From Algoriphagus litoralis (GTDB lineage Bacteria; Bacteroidota; Bacteroidia; Cytophagales; Cyclobacteriaceae), in assembly GCF_003259255.1 (NCBI RefSeq), contig NZ_QGOL01000014.1, positions 62,001 to 126,000 of the forward strand: 64,000 nt of DNA. The letters are read 5' to 3'. Both the position numbers and the translations under genes were made by a program. The notes under the pieces are model-generated. The model ran no database searches and had not been told where the DNA came from. It was given only the letters and a program-made list of their open reading frames with translations. Positions 1-8,451 of this stretch are shown piece after piece (the first letter of the stretch is position 1; each line of letters begins with the position of its first letter).

Positions 1-757
1 CTGCGGCATGAATGTCCACAATTGCCTGCTCTATCATTTCCAAGCCCGGGGAATTGAGCCGATAATGCCCCTGCATTCCGATGCCATCGATTCGGATTCC
101 TTCGGCTCGAAGTTCCTTCGCAAGGGTTAAGATCGCCTTGCGTTTTTCGGGAATCCAGACGTTGTAATCATTGTAGTACAACGCAGCCTCAGGATCTGCC
201 TCGTGGGCTTTGCGAAATGCAGCTTTGATGAAGTCTGGGCCAATGGTGGAATACCATTTCGTCTTTCTCCAAGTACCGTCATCCTCGAATGCCTCATTGA
301 CCACATCCCATCCATCTATCTTGCCTTTGTATCGGCCTACCACGGTAGAAATATGATCTTCCATTCGTGCTATCAAAGCTACAGCGCCCAGTGGCTCACC
401 CGATGCATCCTGAAATACCCAAGCCGGGGTCTGCTGATGCCAGACCAAGGTATGTCCAATCGTGAATGCCCCCATCTTTTCTCCCAAAGCAACATATGCA
501 TCTCCGAACTCAAATCGGTACTCCCCTTCCTTAGGATGGATAGGCCCCCATTTCAGGCCATTTTCAGGACTGATCGAACTGAAATGTAAATTCAAGAGGG
601 AATCAGCACCTGCTTCTGTTCCCATCACCTGTGCGGGATTGACTGCAGCACCGATGAAAAAATATTTTTGAAATGTATCCTTGAGACCACTGGGTGTCTC
701 TTGTTGGAATCCGAGATAAAATGGGAAAAGCAGGGATAAGAAAGTCAGTTTTTTCAT
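1..757 (-). CDS. GH10 endo-1,4-beta-xylanase, 3' end cut by window
   Basis: Reading back from the ATG at 757 gives 252 codons open to the window edge, so the C-terminal part lies outside. The product begins with a Sec-type signal peptide (MKKLTFLSLLFPFYLGF). It then shows GH10 landmarks: an N-terminal SPENGLKWGPI stretch, HTLVWHQQTPAW, and GWDVVNEAFEDDG, which holds the conserved acid/base glutamate. A YYNDYN strand and an IDGIGMQGH strand follow. GH10 enzymes cut internal beta-1,4 bonds of xylan by a retaining mechanism, here probably in the periplasm or outside the cell. The second catalytic glutamate is beyond the edge. With the GH43 gene at 30.8 kb it suggests plant-polysaccharide use. 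Family assignment is firm; substrate is inferred. Confidence 0.93.
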   Translation of the reverse strand, partial: MKKLTFLSLLFPFYLGFQQETPSGLKDTFQKYFFIGAAVNPAQVMGTEAGADSLLNLHFSSISPENGLKWGPIHPKEGEYRFEFGDAYVALGEKMGAFTIGHTLVWHQQTPAWVFQDASGEPLGAVALIARMEDHISTVVGRYKGKIDGWDVVNEAFEDDGTWRKTKWYSTIGPDFIKAAFRKAHEADPEAALYYNDYNVWIPEKRKAILTLAKELRAEGIRIDGIGMQGHYRLNSPGLEMIEQAIVDIHAA

Positions 758-819
758 GTCCCAAACTACCTCCTTTTGACCGGAATCAGAAGTACGCCTG
801 GATCAAAATTCGTTGATTA

Positions 820-1575
820 TCACCAGCGGACCATTTTTCCAAGTTCTGCTTTGGTAAACGCTAGCTCGGTATATCCCATCGCATAGGGTCCAATTTCGTA
901 GGGGACATAGATTACCCAGAATTTATCATCCTTGAACCCTATTGCATTGGCCAAGAAAAAACCGGTTTCCGGAAGGAAAAAGCGACCATCCTCGGCCAAA
1001 CTCACCCCTTCTTCGACTTCATGAAATTGCGCGAATTTTTGCTCCGCGAGGCTAGATACGCCCTTTTGGTCTAAAATCACTCGATCTGTACTCAATGCTT
1101 CCCCAGTCATGGGGTCAAAATTCAAAAAGTTCACCATGCTGTTGGGATGTGCACCACCCATGAAATTAAACTGGGTAAAATAGATGCTGAGCGTGCTGTC
1201 TGACTGGTAAGCGAGTTCTCCCGTGGCCTCTATTTCCCATCCTCCATATGAATCTGGAAATTCTCTCTTGAACTCCTCAAAGGATCTGAAATACTGGGCA
1301 ATCATGGTATCCAAAGGAGCAATATCTTCCCCTGTCTGCATCAGGAAGCTCATCTGCTCATCGATTGCCTCATTGATTTTGTCTGCAGTCCTAGCTCCCG
1401 AGGCTACTGGCCAGGAAAGCTTCAGCTTAGCACAATTCTCCCCCACGCAGGTTTCTCTTTCCAAGGTTTCTGTACGGAAAGAAAGTACTGTTTCTTCCTC
1501 CTCAGCCAAATTATCAGGCTTGGTGGCGCATGAACTTAAAGAAAGGACAAAGAGAAAAATGGCTAGATTTCGCAT
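820..1575 (-). CDS. DUF3298-type lipoprotein
   Basis: 251 residues. The N-terminus is a lipoprotein signal with a lipobox ending at Cys16 (LSLSSC). The core resembles the DUF4163/DUF3298 region of RsiV-like proteins: a GGAHPN motif at about residues 140-145, followed by a conserved-looking FDPMTGEAL segment. Members of this family in Bacteroidota are cell-envelope lipoproteins of unknown function; a lysozyme-binding role is known only for Bacillus RsiV and should not be transferred. The gene lies 3 nt after meaB on the same strand and is probably co-transcribed with it, although no functional link is evident. Confidence 0.8.
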   Translation of the reverse strand: MRNLAIFLFVLSLSSCATKPDNLAEEEETVLSFRTETLERETCVGENCAKLKLSWPVASGARTADKINEAIDEQMSFLMQTGEDIAPLDTMIAQYFRSFEEFKREFPDSYGGWEIEATGELAYQSDSTLSIYFTQFNFMGGAHPNSMVNFLNFDPMTGEALSTDRVILDQKGVSSLAEQKFAQFHEVEEGVSLAEDGRFFLPETGFFLANAIGFKDDKFWVIYVPYEIGPYAMGYTELAFTKAELGKMVRW

Positions 1576-1578
1576 AGA

Positions 1579-2565
1579 TTATTTTTGAAAGAAAAGCTGC
1601 AATAAGGTCTTGGCTAATTTACTCGGATTGAGTTCGCCTTTTTGAACTTTCGCCCTTCTGTCCAGTAGCATCTTTTGTACCAAAGAATCCTTGAGAAAAG
1701 CCTGACCCAACAGAAACTGAATCTGGTCATCCAGCCAGTTTAACCGTTGTGCGGCCCGATTTGATTCCCAAAAACCGTTACCTTTCATCTGAGACTCGTA
1801 GTTCTCAATCCTTTGCCAAATCTCCCGCAGTCCCGATCCAGATGTCGAGGATGCCAGTTGCACTTTTGGGGACCAGTGTTTTTCTCCTAAGGGAAAAAGA
1901 TGAAGGGCATTCTCATAGGCGACTTTTGCTTTTTTGGCAGGTTCAATATTTTCACCATCGGCTTTGGTGATGACCAATGCATCTGCCATTTCCATGATTC
2001 CCTTTTTGATCCCCTGAAGCTCATCTCCCGCACCTGCCAGCATCAGGAGGAGGAAGAAGTCCACCATATTTTTGACTGCAGTTTCACTTTGGCCTACACC
2101 GACAGTTTCGACCAAAATCACATCGAATCCAGCCGCCTCACAGAGAAGCATCGCTTCCCGGGTTCTGCCACTTACTCCACCTAGCGCTGCACCCGATGGA
2201 CTAGGCCGGATAAAGGCTCGCTTATCCGCGGAGAGGGTTTCCATTCGGGTCTTGTCGCCCAAAATACTTCCTTTGGTCAGTTGACTGCTCGGGTCAATCG
2301 CTAGGACAGCTACCTTCTTCCCCTGATCCAGGAGCAATTTTCCAAAAGCCTCGATGAATGTGCTTTTGCCAACTCCCGGCACCCCGGTGATTCCGATTCG
2401 GATGGATTTTCCAGTTTCGGTGATCAAAGACTGGACAAGTTCGGAGGCCAAATCCTGATCAGACTCCAGCGTACTTTCCACCAAAGTGATCGCCTGACTC
2501 AAAACCACTCGGTTTCCCGAGCGGATTCCTTCTTTGAATTCTGCCAAATCAAGTCTCTTTTTCAT
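1579..2565 (-). CDS. meaB: Methylmalonyl-CoA mutase-associated GTPase MeaB
   Basis: 328 residues, the usual MeaB/ArgK length. A P-loop GVPGVGKST lies at residues 61-69. It is followed by the family's AIDPSS and GSILGDKTRM segments, the ETVGVGQSE switch region, and ITKADG for guanine specificity. MeaB is the G3E-class GTPase that guards adenosylcobalamin-dependent methylmalonyl-CoA mutase, gating cofactor loading and removing damaged cofactor. The mutase itself is not in this window. The start overlaps the preceding small membrane-protein gene by 4 nt (ATGA), which indicates translational coupling. Confidence 0.95.
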   Translation of the reverse strand: MKKRLDLAEFKEGIRSGNRVVLSQAITLVESTLESDQDLASELVQSLITETGKSIRIGITGVPGVGKSTFIEAFGKLLLDQGKKVAVLAIDPSSQLTKGSILGDKTRMETLSADKRAFIRPSPSGAALGGVSGRTREAMLLCEAAGFDVILVETVGVGQSETAVKNMVDFFLLLMLAGAGDELQGIKKGIMEMADALVITKADGENIEPAKKAKVAYENALHLFPLGEKHWSPKVQLASSTSGSGLREIWQRIENYESQMKGNGFWESNRAAQRLNWLDDQIQFLLGQAFLKDSLVQKMLLDRRAKVQKGELNPSKLAKTLLQLFFQK

Positions 2566-2966
2566 CGGTTCAAATAGTGGAATCGGCTTTCTCCCATGGG
2601 TGTCTTTTCGTATTCTGCCATGAGAAATTCCCCATATTCAGTGGAAAAGTAGGGCTCAGTCGGAGAAAGTTCAATCGGTTGGGAAAGCTTTTCGGAGAAA
2701 AAGAACACCAAGGTCTTGCCGTATTTGGTGTGAGGCAGCGCATCCGCATATTCCTTCATCCAATCAGATTCCGTATCCAAAACCCGCACCGCGTAAATCC
2801 TAAGAACAGGTCCGGTATTGTTTTCATTTCTGTAAAATCCGATCTCTTCGTACTTGCCCTCAAATCGCTCCAATCCGGGCTGAGAAAAGCTGGAATTTAC
2901 GATCTGAAACAGCACCACCAGTACGATCACTCCGATCAAATAGATAATCAGTTTATTCCTTTTCAA
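2562..2966 (-). CDS. Small single-pass membrane protein, unknown function
   Basis: 134 residues. One hydrophobic segment near the N-terminus (about residues 7-25, LIIYLIGVIVLVVLF) is followed by a polar domain, so it is either membrane-anchored or secreted with an uncleaved signal. I do not recognise a family. The soluble part has aromatic and charged stretches and no cysteine pair or metal motif. Its last 4 nt overlap the start of meaB, so both are made from one transcript. It is divergent from hemJ, and the 54-nt gap between them must hold both promoters. Confidence 0.75.
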   Translation of the reverse strand: MKRNKLIIYLIGVIVLVVLFQIVNSSFSQPGLERFEGKYEEIGFYRNENNTGPVLRIYAVRVLDTESDWMKEYADALPHTKYGKTLVFFFSEKLSQPIELSPTEPYFSTEYGEFLMAEYEKTPMGESRFHYLNR

Positions 2967-3020
2967 AAACTTTGGCGGGTTTACGAGGTTTAGACCTTAA
3001 TTTAGCCTAAAATTCTGACA

Positions 3021-3563
3021 ATGACTTTCGAGTACGTCAAGGCACTTCACATCATTTTCGTAGTCACTTGGTTTGCAGGGCTTTTCTATATCGTCCGATT
3101 ATTCATCTACCAAACTGAGGCGCTCCAAAAACCAGAATTGGAACGAAGCATTCTCAAGCCTCAGCTTGATCTCATGGCCAGCCGACTATGGTACATCATC
3201 ACTTGGCCGTCTGCGGTTCTGACTTTGATTTTCGGAACTTGGGTTCTCAGCTATCGATGGGGATATATGGAATTGGGGTTCATGCATGCCAAGCTTGGGT
3301 TTGTGTTTTTGCTTTACATCTATCACGGCTTTTGCCATGTTCTTTTCAAAGAACTGCAAGCCGGAAAAAGCCGCTGGACATCAACTCAGCTCCGAATTTG
3401 GAACGAAGCCTCCACTATTTTGCTTTTTGCTATAGTATTCCTCATCGTTTTGAAAAGCACATTGAGCATGGCTTGGGGAGTATTGGGATTGATAGGCTTA
3501 TCAGTCACCCTGATGCTCGGAATACGGCTTTACAAAAAATATAGACTCAAAAAAGAAAAATGA
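3021..3563 (+). CDS. hemJ: HemJ-like protoporphyrinogen IX oxidase (CopD family)
   Basis: 180 residues with four or five predicted membrane helices. The N-terminal ALHIIFVVTWFAGLFY carries the conserved His10, and helix 3 carries MHAKLG with Lys91. These are the positions considered important in HemJ, which oxidises protoporphyrinogen IX to protoporphyrin IX in the inner membrane. The gene overlaps the following SCO1-like gene by 4 nt and leads a three-gene operon with a cytochrome c. This fits heme supply beside cytochrome oxidase assembly. The symbol rests on motifs and length; a general CopD-family protein is the alternative. Confidence 0.85.
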   Translation: MTFEYVKALHIIFVVTWFAGLFYIVRLFIYQTEALQKPELERSILKPQLDLMASRLWYIITWPSAVLTLIFGTWVLSYRWGYMELGFMHAKLGFVFLLYIYHGFCHVLFKELQAGKSRWTSTQLRIWNEASTILLFAIVFLIVLKSTLSMAWGVLGLIGLSVTLMLGIRLYKKYRLKKEK

Positions 3564-4189
3564 AGATTACCAACTTAATAGTTATTCTTGCTTTGCTGAT
3601 TGGAATTTCTTGCAAAACCGAATCTGAAAACACTTCCTCAGCTGAATTGCCGATTTTAGGTGAACGGTATGTCGATGACAATCAGGACACCGTCTACCAT
3701 GAAATCGCGGATTTTGCATTCGTCAATCAAATCGGTGATACCATCACGGATGCTGATGTAGAAGGTAAAATCTACGTGGCGGATTTTTTCTTTACCAGCT
3801 GCCCCACGATCTGCCCGATCATGAAAAAAGAGATGCTGCGTGTCTATGAAAAATACCAGGACCAGCCAAACTTCAAGATTCTCAGCCACTCCATCGATCC
3901 GACTCACGACACGCAGGAAGTGTTGAAAGACTACGCTGAAAAGCTCGGCGTAGTGGATGCTTCGACTTGGAATTTCCTTACCGGGGATCAGGAAAAAATC
4001 TTCGAAATAGGCCAGACGAGCTACCTGACCACGGCGATGGCAGATCAAATGGAACCCGGAGGATTTTTGCACAGCGGTGCATTTGTCTTGGTAGATGGTA
4101 AGGGTAGAATTCGTGGGGTATACGACGGCACCAAGTCAGATCAGGTAGACCGGCTTCTGGCAGACATACCCAAATTGCTTAATCCATGA
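3560..4189 (+). CDS. SCO1/SenC-family copper chaperone lipoprotein
   Basis: 209 residues. The lipobox ends at Cys18 (LIGISC), so the protein is anchored in the periplasm. The thioredoxin-like domain has the SCO copper site CPTIC (Cys81, Cys85) inside FFFTSCPTICPIMKK, and the third ligand His171 in GFLHSGAF. SCO proteins deliver copper to, or reduce, the CuA site of cytochrome c oxidase subunit II. The start overlaps hemJ and the end overlaps the cytochrome c gene, each by 4 nt, so all three are made together. Confidence 0.93.
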   Translation: MKITNLIVILALLIGISCKTESENTSSAELPILGERYVDDNQDTVYHEIADFAFVNQIGDTITDADVEGKIYVADFFFTSCPTICPIMKKEMLRVYEKYQDQPNFKILSHSIDPTHDTQEVLKDYAEKLGVVDASTWNFLTGDQEKIFEIGQTSYLTTAMADQMEPGGFLHSGAFVLVDGKGRIRGVYDGTKSDQVDRLLADIPKLLNP

Positions 4190-4635
4190 GAAAATTCACC
4201 TTAGCAGTGCTGGGTTTATTGATTTTTTCCTGCGCTCCCAAATCATCAAATGAAGAAAATACCCTCTCGCAAATCAGCGATCCTGAGGTGATGAAGTTTG
4301 CAATAGCTGGCAAAACACTGTACGAAAACTACTGCGGAAATTGCCATCAGTCAGACGGGAAGGGTCTCGGCAAGCTGATTCCTCCACTTCGGGACGCGGA
4401 TTATTTCAAGGAAAGTGTCCATCGTACGGTCTGGATTATCCGACATGGGCAAAAAGGCGAAATAACCGTGAATGGCGAAAAATACAACCAAGCCATGCCT
4501 GCCAACCCAAATCTAAAGCCTCTGGAAATCGCTCAAATCTCCACTTATCTATACAATATCTGGGGAATGAATGAAGGAGTGATCACCTCCTCCACAGTAG
4601 AAGAATACCTGAGAACTGCTCCAGAAAATTATTAA
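4186..4635 (+). CDS. Monoheme cytochrome c lipoprotein
   Basis: 149 residues with a lipobox ending at Cys16 (LLIFSC). The heme site is CGNCH (Cys50, Cys53, His54), and Met101 in QAMPANP is the likely sixth ligand, as in class I cytochromes c. It probably shuttles electrons in the periplasm near a terminal oxidase, consistent with the SCO1-like and HemJ-like genes in the same operon. Its stop overlaps, tail to tail by 4 nt, the stop of the minus-strand lipoprotein gene that follows, leaving no room for a separate terminator. Confidence 0.93.
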   Translation: MRKFTLAVLGLLIFSCAPKSSNEENTLSQISDPEVMKFAIAGKTLYENYCGNCHQSDGKGLGKLIPPLRDADYFKESVHRTVWIIRHGQKGEITVNGEKYNQAMPANPNLKPLEIAQISTYLYNIWGMNEGVITSSTVEEYLRTAPENY

Positions 4636-5063
4636 TCTTTAAGTAGCGAATCAGCTTTGCTGAGGGCTGATTTCATCTGTTGATTCACTTCTGTGACGGA
4701 CACCATCTGCTCCTCCAAATAGGCCTTCACTTCCTCAGGATTCCGCTCGCCGTCCTCGGTTTCATACTGACGCATCCAGACAAACATCGCTTCATAGGCT
4801 TGATCCAACTCCATGGCCAGGGCTTTCATTTCTTCAACCTTGGCGGTATTCGTAGAATCCATCGCTTCAAATTCCTCCGCTTTTTGCAATGCCTTTTTCT
4901 CAAAGGATTTTAATTGACCCATTTTGGGCATCACTTCATCATGGACTGCAATGATCTCAGTTCGGCTTGCGTCATTCAGATCTTTTTGGTTGGGACCGCA
5001 TCCTTTGAGCATTAGGACAAGGTTAAAAATCAAACAAATACGTACTATTTTTATCAATTTCAT
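4632..5063 (-). CDS. Putative coiled-coil lipoprotein, unknown function
   Basis: I start at the ATG at 5063; an upstream TTG at 5072 would add three residues but is less likely. The product has 143 residues with a lipobox ending at Cys22 (LMLKGC). The rest is strongly charged, rich in Glu, Lys, Met and Ala, and predicted to form long helices or coiled coil. Similar short helical lipoproteins are common in Cytophagales and have no known function. It converges on the cytochrome c gene with overlapping stops. Confidence 0.75.
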   Translation of the reverse strand: MKLIKIVRICLIFNLVLMLKGCGPNQKDLNDASRTEIIAVHDEVMPKMGQLKSFEKKALQKAEEFEAMDSTNTAKVEEMKALAMELDQAYEAMFVWMRQYETEDGERNPEEVKAYLEEQMVSVTEVNQQMKSALSKADSLLKD

Positions 5064-5178
5064 TTCAAACAAATTAATGGTTCAATTTTTTCTTGGGATA
5101 ATTAAATAAACAGACTAAAAATAGACTAATGCAAAATTATAGGAATTGGTGCTAATTTTAGGAGATAATTCAATTATT

Positions 5179-6000
5179 ATGAAACCATTCTGCTTTGCTG
5201 ACGGGACCATTGTTCCTACTGAATCCGCCACACTTCATCCTATGGACCTGGGATTGATCCGAGGCTATGGAATTTTTGATTTTTTTCGGACTGTGGATTA
5301 TACGCCACTTTTCTTGGAGCATTACCTTGATAGATTCATCGCTTCGGCTGAAAGGACCTTTTTGCCTTTGCCTTACTCCCGAGCCCAACTGAGTGAAATC
5401 ATTTCGGTATTGATAGAAAAAAATGATCTGAAAAGTGGTGGATTGAGAATGGTTTTGAGCGGAGGCGTGTCTGAAAACCACTTTTCCCCAGCAGAAGGAA
5501 AACTGTTCATTTTCGCAGAATCGCTTTCACTGCCTTCCGAAGAAAAGTACCGACAAGGCATCAAGCTTCTCACCTTGGAATATGTCCGACCTATCGCTGA
5601 AATCAAAACTACCAACTACACACTACCTGTCTGGCACAGTGTAAACTGGAAAAAACTGGGTGCTGAAGATGTCCTCTACCACTGGAATGGCTGGGTGAGT
5701 GAAAGCTCGCGAAGTAATTTTTTCATGGTTAAAAACGGGGTACTTCATTCTCCGGATCAGCATATTCTTTTGGGCATTACCCGAAAACATATCTTGGAAC
5801 TGGTGCCCAACGCGGTGATCCGGCCGATTTCACTGGAGGAGGTATGGGACGCCGATGAGGCATTTATCAGCAGCACGACCAAAGTCCTGCTTCCCGTTAC
5901 TCAACTGGATGATCGAAAAATAGGAAATGGCATACCGGGTCCCGTGACGATGGATATTTTGGAAAGATTCAGAGTTTTGGAAAAAGAAACCGTAGCATAA
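5179..6000 (+). CDS. Aminotransferase class IV
   Basis: 273 residues from the ATG at 5179, preceded by a GGAG at 5161; a TTG at 5146 would extend it by 11 residues that do not look conserved. It is a fold-type IV PLP enzyme. It has the DLGLIRGYGIFDFFRT entry motif, the likely Schiff-base lysine Lys143 in EIKTTNY, and VSESSRSNFF with Glu175, where branched-chain aminotransferases usually have VSEGSGSNIF. The family includes branched-chain aminotransferase, D-amino-acid aminotransferase and aminodeoxychorismate lyase; the motifs do not decide between them. It is monocistronic and followed directly by a strong hairpin terminator. Confidence 0.88.
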   Translation: MKPFCFADGTIVPTESATLHPMDLGLIRGYGIFDFFRTVDYTPLFLEHYLDRFIASAERTFLPLPYSRAQLSEIISVLIEKNDLKSGGLRMVLSGGVSENHFSPAEGKLFIFAESLSLPSEEKYRQGIKLLTLEYVRPIAEIKTTNYTLPVWHSVNWKKLGAEDVLYHWNGWVSESSRSNFFMVKNGVLHSPDQHILLGITRKHILELVPNAVIRPISLEEVWDADEAFISSTTKVLLPVTQLDDRKIGNGIPGPVTMDILERFRVLEKETVA

Positions 6001-6003
6001 ACT

Positions 6004-6030
6004 GAAAAAAGCTCCATTCGGAGCTTTTTC
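6004..6030. terminator. Bidirectional rho-independent terminator
   Basis: A perfect stem with arms AAAAAGCTCC and GGAGCTTTTT and a loop of ATTC sits between two convergent genes. The A and T tracts that flank it serve both strands. It would end the aminotransferase transcript on plus and the ABC/DUF3299 operon on minus. Confidence 0.85.
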
Positions 6031-6033
6031 TAT

Positions 6034-6477
6034 TTATTCCAGAATCAATCTGGCATCCTTGAGAATGTACATCAGCTTCTCGGGGTCAGTTGCATTCAAG
6101 GTGAGCTTTCCCCTTACTTTCACCCGCTTGGAGGTGTACTTGATCGGACTGGCCATCATCACCTCCATCACCGTCTCAGGACCTCCTGAACCGCAGAAAA
6201 AACATTCAGCCAAAGGCAAACTGGACAGAATAATATGCTCGGGCTTAAACATCCCCTCGAAAGGAATGATATACCCATCGGCTTCCACTTCTTTGCCCTC
6301 TAGCTTCTTGATCTGGTCGGAGAAAACCGGCACATACAATTCTCCAAACTGATCTTCGCTGATTTTATAGGATACCTCAGCCAGACTTTTCCAAACTCCC
6401 TGGGCTTTGGCAGCCGTAGTCAGAATACTCAGAGAAAAGATCGCAATCAGAATTACACTGTATTTTTTCATAATCAC
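6034..6477 (-). CDS. DUF3299-family exported protein
   Basis: 147 residues, or 145 from the second methionine. A Sec signal peptide ends near AAKAQ. The mature domain has the pattern of DUF3299: a GYIIPFEG strand, then AECFFCGSGGPETVMEV with a CxxC-like FFCGSGG element, then a beta-strand KVRGKLTLN near the end. No activity is known to me for this family. It is the last gene of an operon with an FtsX-type permease and an ATPase. DUF3299 genes often accompany such transporters, and a metal-related role is only a hypothesis. Confidence 0.8.
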   Translation of the reverse strand: MIMKKYSVILIAIFSLSILTTAAKAQGVWKSLAEVSYKISEDQFGELYVPVFSDQIKKLEGKEVEADGYIIPFEGMFKPEHIILSSLPLAECFFCGSGGPETVMEVMMASPIKYTSKRVKVRGKLTLNATDPEKLMYILKDARLILE

Positions 6478-6497
6478 TATTCAATTTGAACCGCTAA

Positions 6498-7820
6498 TTA
6501 AGCCTTTGTCAGCTGCTTTGCAATGCTTGTTTGATAAGCAGACCATGCAGGAATGATCGAAGCCATCACTCCTACCCCTAACGCATATCCTATGATCCAA
6601 AGTTCTTCTTTGAGAAAAATCCATGGCTGGATGGCAGAAACTATATTTTGGTCACCTGAAGTCACCAACAACCAAAGAAAAACATGCCCGAGTGCGATTC
6701 CCAAAACTGCGCCAAGAAACGTCAGCATCACTCCTTCCAGAAAAATCAAGACCAGTAACTGGCCTCGAGAAGCACCAATTGCCCTAAGGATGGCCAAATC
6801 ATATTTTCGCTCCTTCAGTGAATTATACAGCGCGATGAAGATGCCCAAGCCTGCAATACCAATCAACACCAAAGCCAAACCCTGAAGCAGGCTAATGCCT
6901 ACTCCCAACAATTCAAATAGTCTGGACATCTCAAAAGAAGGCGATGCTGCCTGCATGGAAGTGCCTGAATTGATCATTCGGGGCAGTTGAACAGCAGCGA
7001 TGGGATTTCGATATTGCAAAAGTAGCGTCGTCACTTCTCGGTCCTGCTCAGTAACCGGAAAACCGGTTTTTGCCACAGGTGCATGGAATTTCGCGTGATC
7101 GTCATGTCCTTCTTCGGCATGATCGGCATGTGTTTCGGCTATCGGATCCTCTGAGGATACCGCCACAGAATCTGGCGCGGAGGCAACTTCTTCCTCCTCT
7201 CCTTCTTCATCATGTGAATACCAAACTGACTCAATGCTCGTCAAAATCAAGCGATCAACGACATTCCCTCTTGGTTCCAAAATCCCCGCTACCACAAAAT
7301 TATGATCATCGTGATCATGACTTCCTTCGCTGATTCCATGGCTGGAAACGAATTCATCTCCAAGCTTTAGCTTGAGTTTACCCGCAATCTCAGCGCCCAA
7401 AACCACTTCAAATGGAACGTCCCAGGCTTTCCCTTCGGCAAATCCAACTTCGTATAATTCCAAGTAATCGTGATTGGTACCCACGATGCGAAAGCCTTGG
7501 TAATTATCGCCCAAAGCTAGTGGGATTACTTTTTTGACCAGTCTGTTTCGGGTCAGTTTCTGGGCGTCTTCCATTTTGATATTTCCCGTAGGAAAATCCA
7601 CATGATAGACGGATGAAAGAATCAATTGCAGGGGACTGCCTTTGGCTCCGACGACCAGATCAATCCCAGCCGCATCCTGATTCATCTTTTTCTCAAATTG
7701 ATCCTGAATCAAAAGCAACACCGTAATAATCGCCAAACCCAAGGCAAGCAAAAAGACATTCAAGCCCGTCGAAAGTGGTCTAAAAGTCAGGTATTTCCAG
7801 CTGATCTTGAATAAGTTCAT
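6498..7820 (-). CDS. ABC transporter permease (FtsX/MacB type) with histidine-rich loop
   Basis: 440 residues. One N-terminal membrane helix (about 20-40) is followed by a large periplasmic domain and three C-terminal helices (about 308-332, 355-388 and 408-425), the FtsX/MacB layout. The periplasmic domain contains two His/Asp/Glu-rich stretches at about residues 161-173 (SHDHDDH) and 203-247 (HADHAEEGHDDHAKFH). The second is acidic and looks like a disordered metal-binding insert. The start overlaps the ATPase gene by 4 nt. Lipoprotein release, peptide or metal-linked export are the possible roles; the histidine loops favour a metal link. Confidence 0.9.
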   Translation of the reverse strand: MNLFKISWKYLTFRPLSTGLNVFLLALGLAIITVLLLIQDQFEKKMNQDAAGIDLVVGAKGSPLQLILSSVYHVDFPTGNIKMEDAQKLTRNRLVKKVIPLALGDNYQGFRIVGTNHDYLELYEVGFAEGKAWDVPFEVVLGAEIAGKLKLKLGDEFVSSHGISEGSHDHDDHNFVVAGILEPRGNVVDRLILTSIESVWYSHDEEGEEEEVASAPDSVAVSSEDPIAETHADHAEEGHDDHAKFHAPVAKTGFPVTEQDREVTTLLLQYRNPIAAVQLPRMINSGTSMQAASPSFEMSRLFELLGVGISLLQGLALVLIGIAGLGIFIALYNSLKERKYDLAILRAIGASRGQLLVLIFLEGVMLTFLGAVLGIALGHVFLWLLVTSGDQNIVSAIQPWIFLKEELWIIGYALGVGVMASIIPAWSAYQTSIAKQLTKA

Positions 7821-8449
7821 GAGGCTTTAACTTCAATAAAATTTGATACCTGATTCTTTACCCGCTGGTCATGGGTGACGATGATAAGCGCTGCGCCAAT
7901 TTTAGCTGCTTGAGATTTCAGCAAAGCAATCACGTTCTCGGTGTTTTCATCATCCAAACTCGAAGTAGGTTCATCGGCCAGGATTAGTTTAGGGCTGTTG
8001 GCTAAGGCTCTGGCGATGGACACGCGCTGGGCCTCCCCCTCGCTGAGCGTCATCACCGCTGCTTTTGCTTTGGAGCTGATACCCAGATCAAGAAGTAATT
8101 GAGGAATATCCTGGCCCTTCTTTTTGCTGAAAAAATGTGCCAATTCTAAATTTTGCTGCACATTCAGCGCTGCGATCAAGTGTGGTTTTTGGAATACTAT
8201 CCCAATATTTTTCCCTCGGAAAAGGTCCATTTTCTGACCTGAAATAGTAGAAAGGCGGACGCCATCGAGGACTACCCCACCTTGATTGGGCCTGAGCAAT
8301 CCTGCCAAAAGATTCAATAGCGTGGTTTTGCCACTACCTGACTTGCCCAGAATCAATAAAGATTCTCCTGAGTCAAGGCTGAAGTCTGGAAAAACAATCG
8401 AACGCTGCCCAGGATGTGCGTATTGCAGTGATTTTACTTCAACTAACAT
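7817..8449 (-). CDS. ABC transporter ATP-binding protein (LolD/MacB class)
   Basis: 210 residues, a bare nucleotide-binding domain. Walker A GKSGSGKTT lies at residues 35-43, the signature is the variant LSEGEAQRVSIARAL (LSEGE instead of LSGGQ), and Walker B is LILADEPTSSL, followed by the H-loop VTHD. This class powers FtsX-type permeases that act on periplasmic or membrane substrates and do not pump solutes across. The start lies 2 nt after the kinase gene's stop, and the end overlaps the permease start by 4 nt. Confidence 0.93.
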   Translation of the reverse strand: MLVEVKSLQYAHPGQRSIVFPDFSLDSGESLLILGKSGSGKTTLLNLLAGLLRPNQGGVVLDGVRLSTISGQKMDLFRGKNIGIVFQKPHLIAALNVQQNLELAHFFSKKKGQDIPQLLLDLGISSKAKAAVMTLSEGEAQRVSIARALANSPKLILADEPTSSLDDENTENVIALLKSQAAKIGAALIIVTHDQRVKNQVSNFIEVKAS

Positions 8450-8451
8450 GC

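Noticed and set aside
203..589. 128-residue open frame on plus
   Set aside because: It lies antisense to the GH10 xylanase, which has clear catalytic motifs in the minus frame.
5146..5178. TTG start of the aminotransferase
   Set aside because: The 11 added residues are not conserved-looking and the GGAG at 5161 is nearer to the ATG at 5179.
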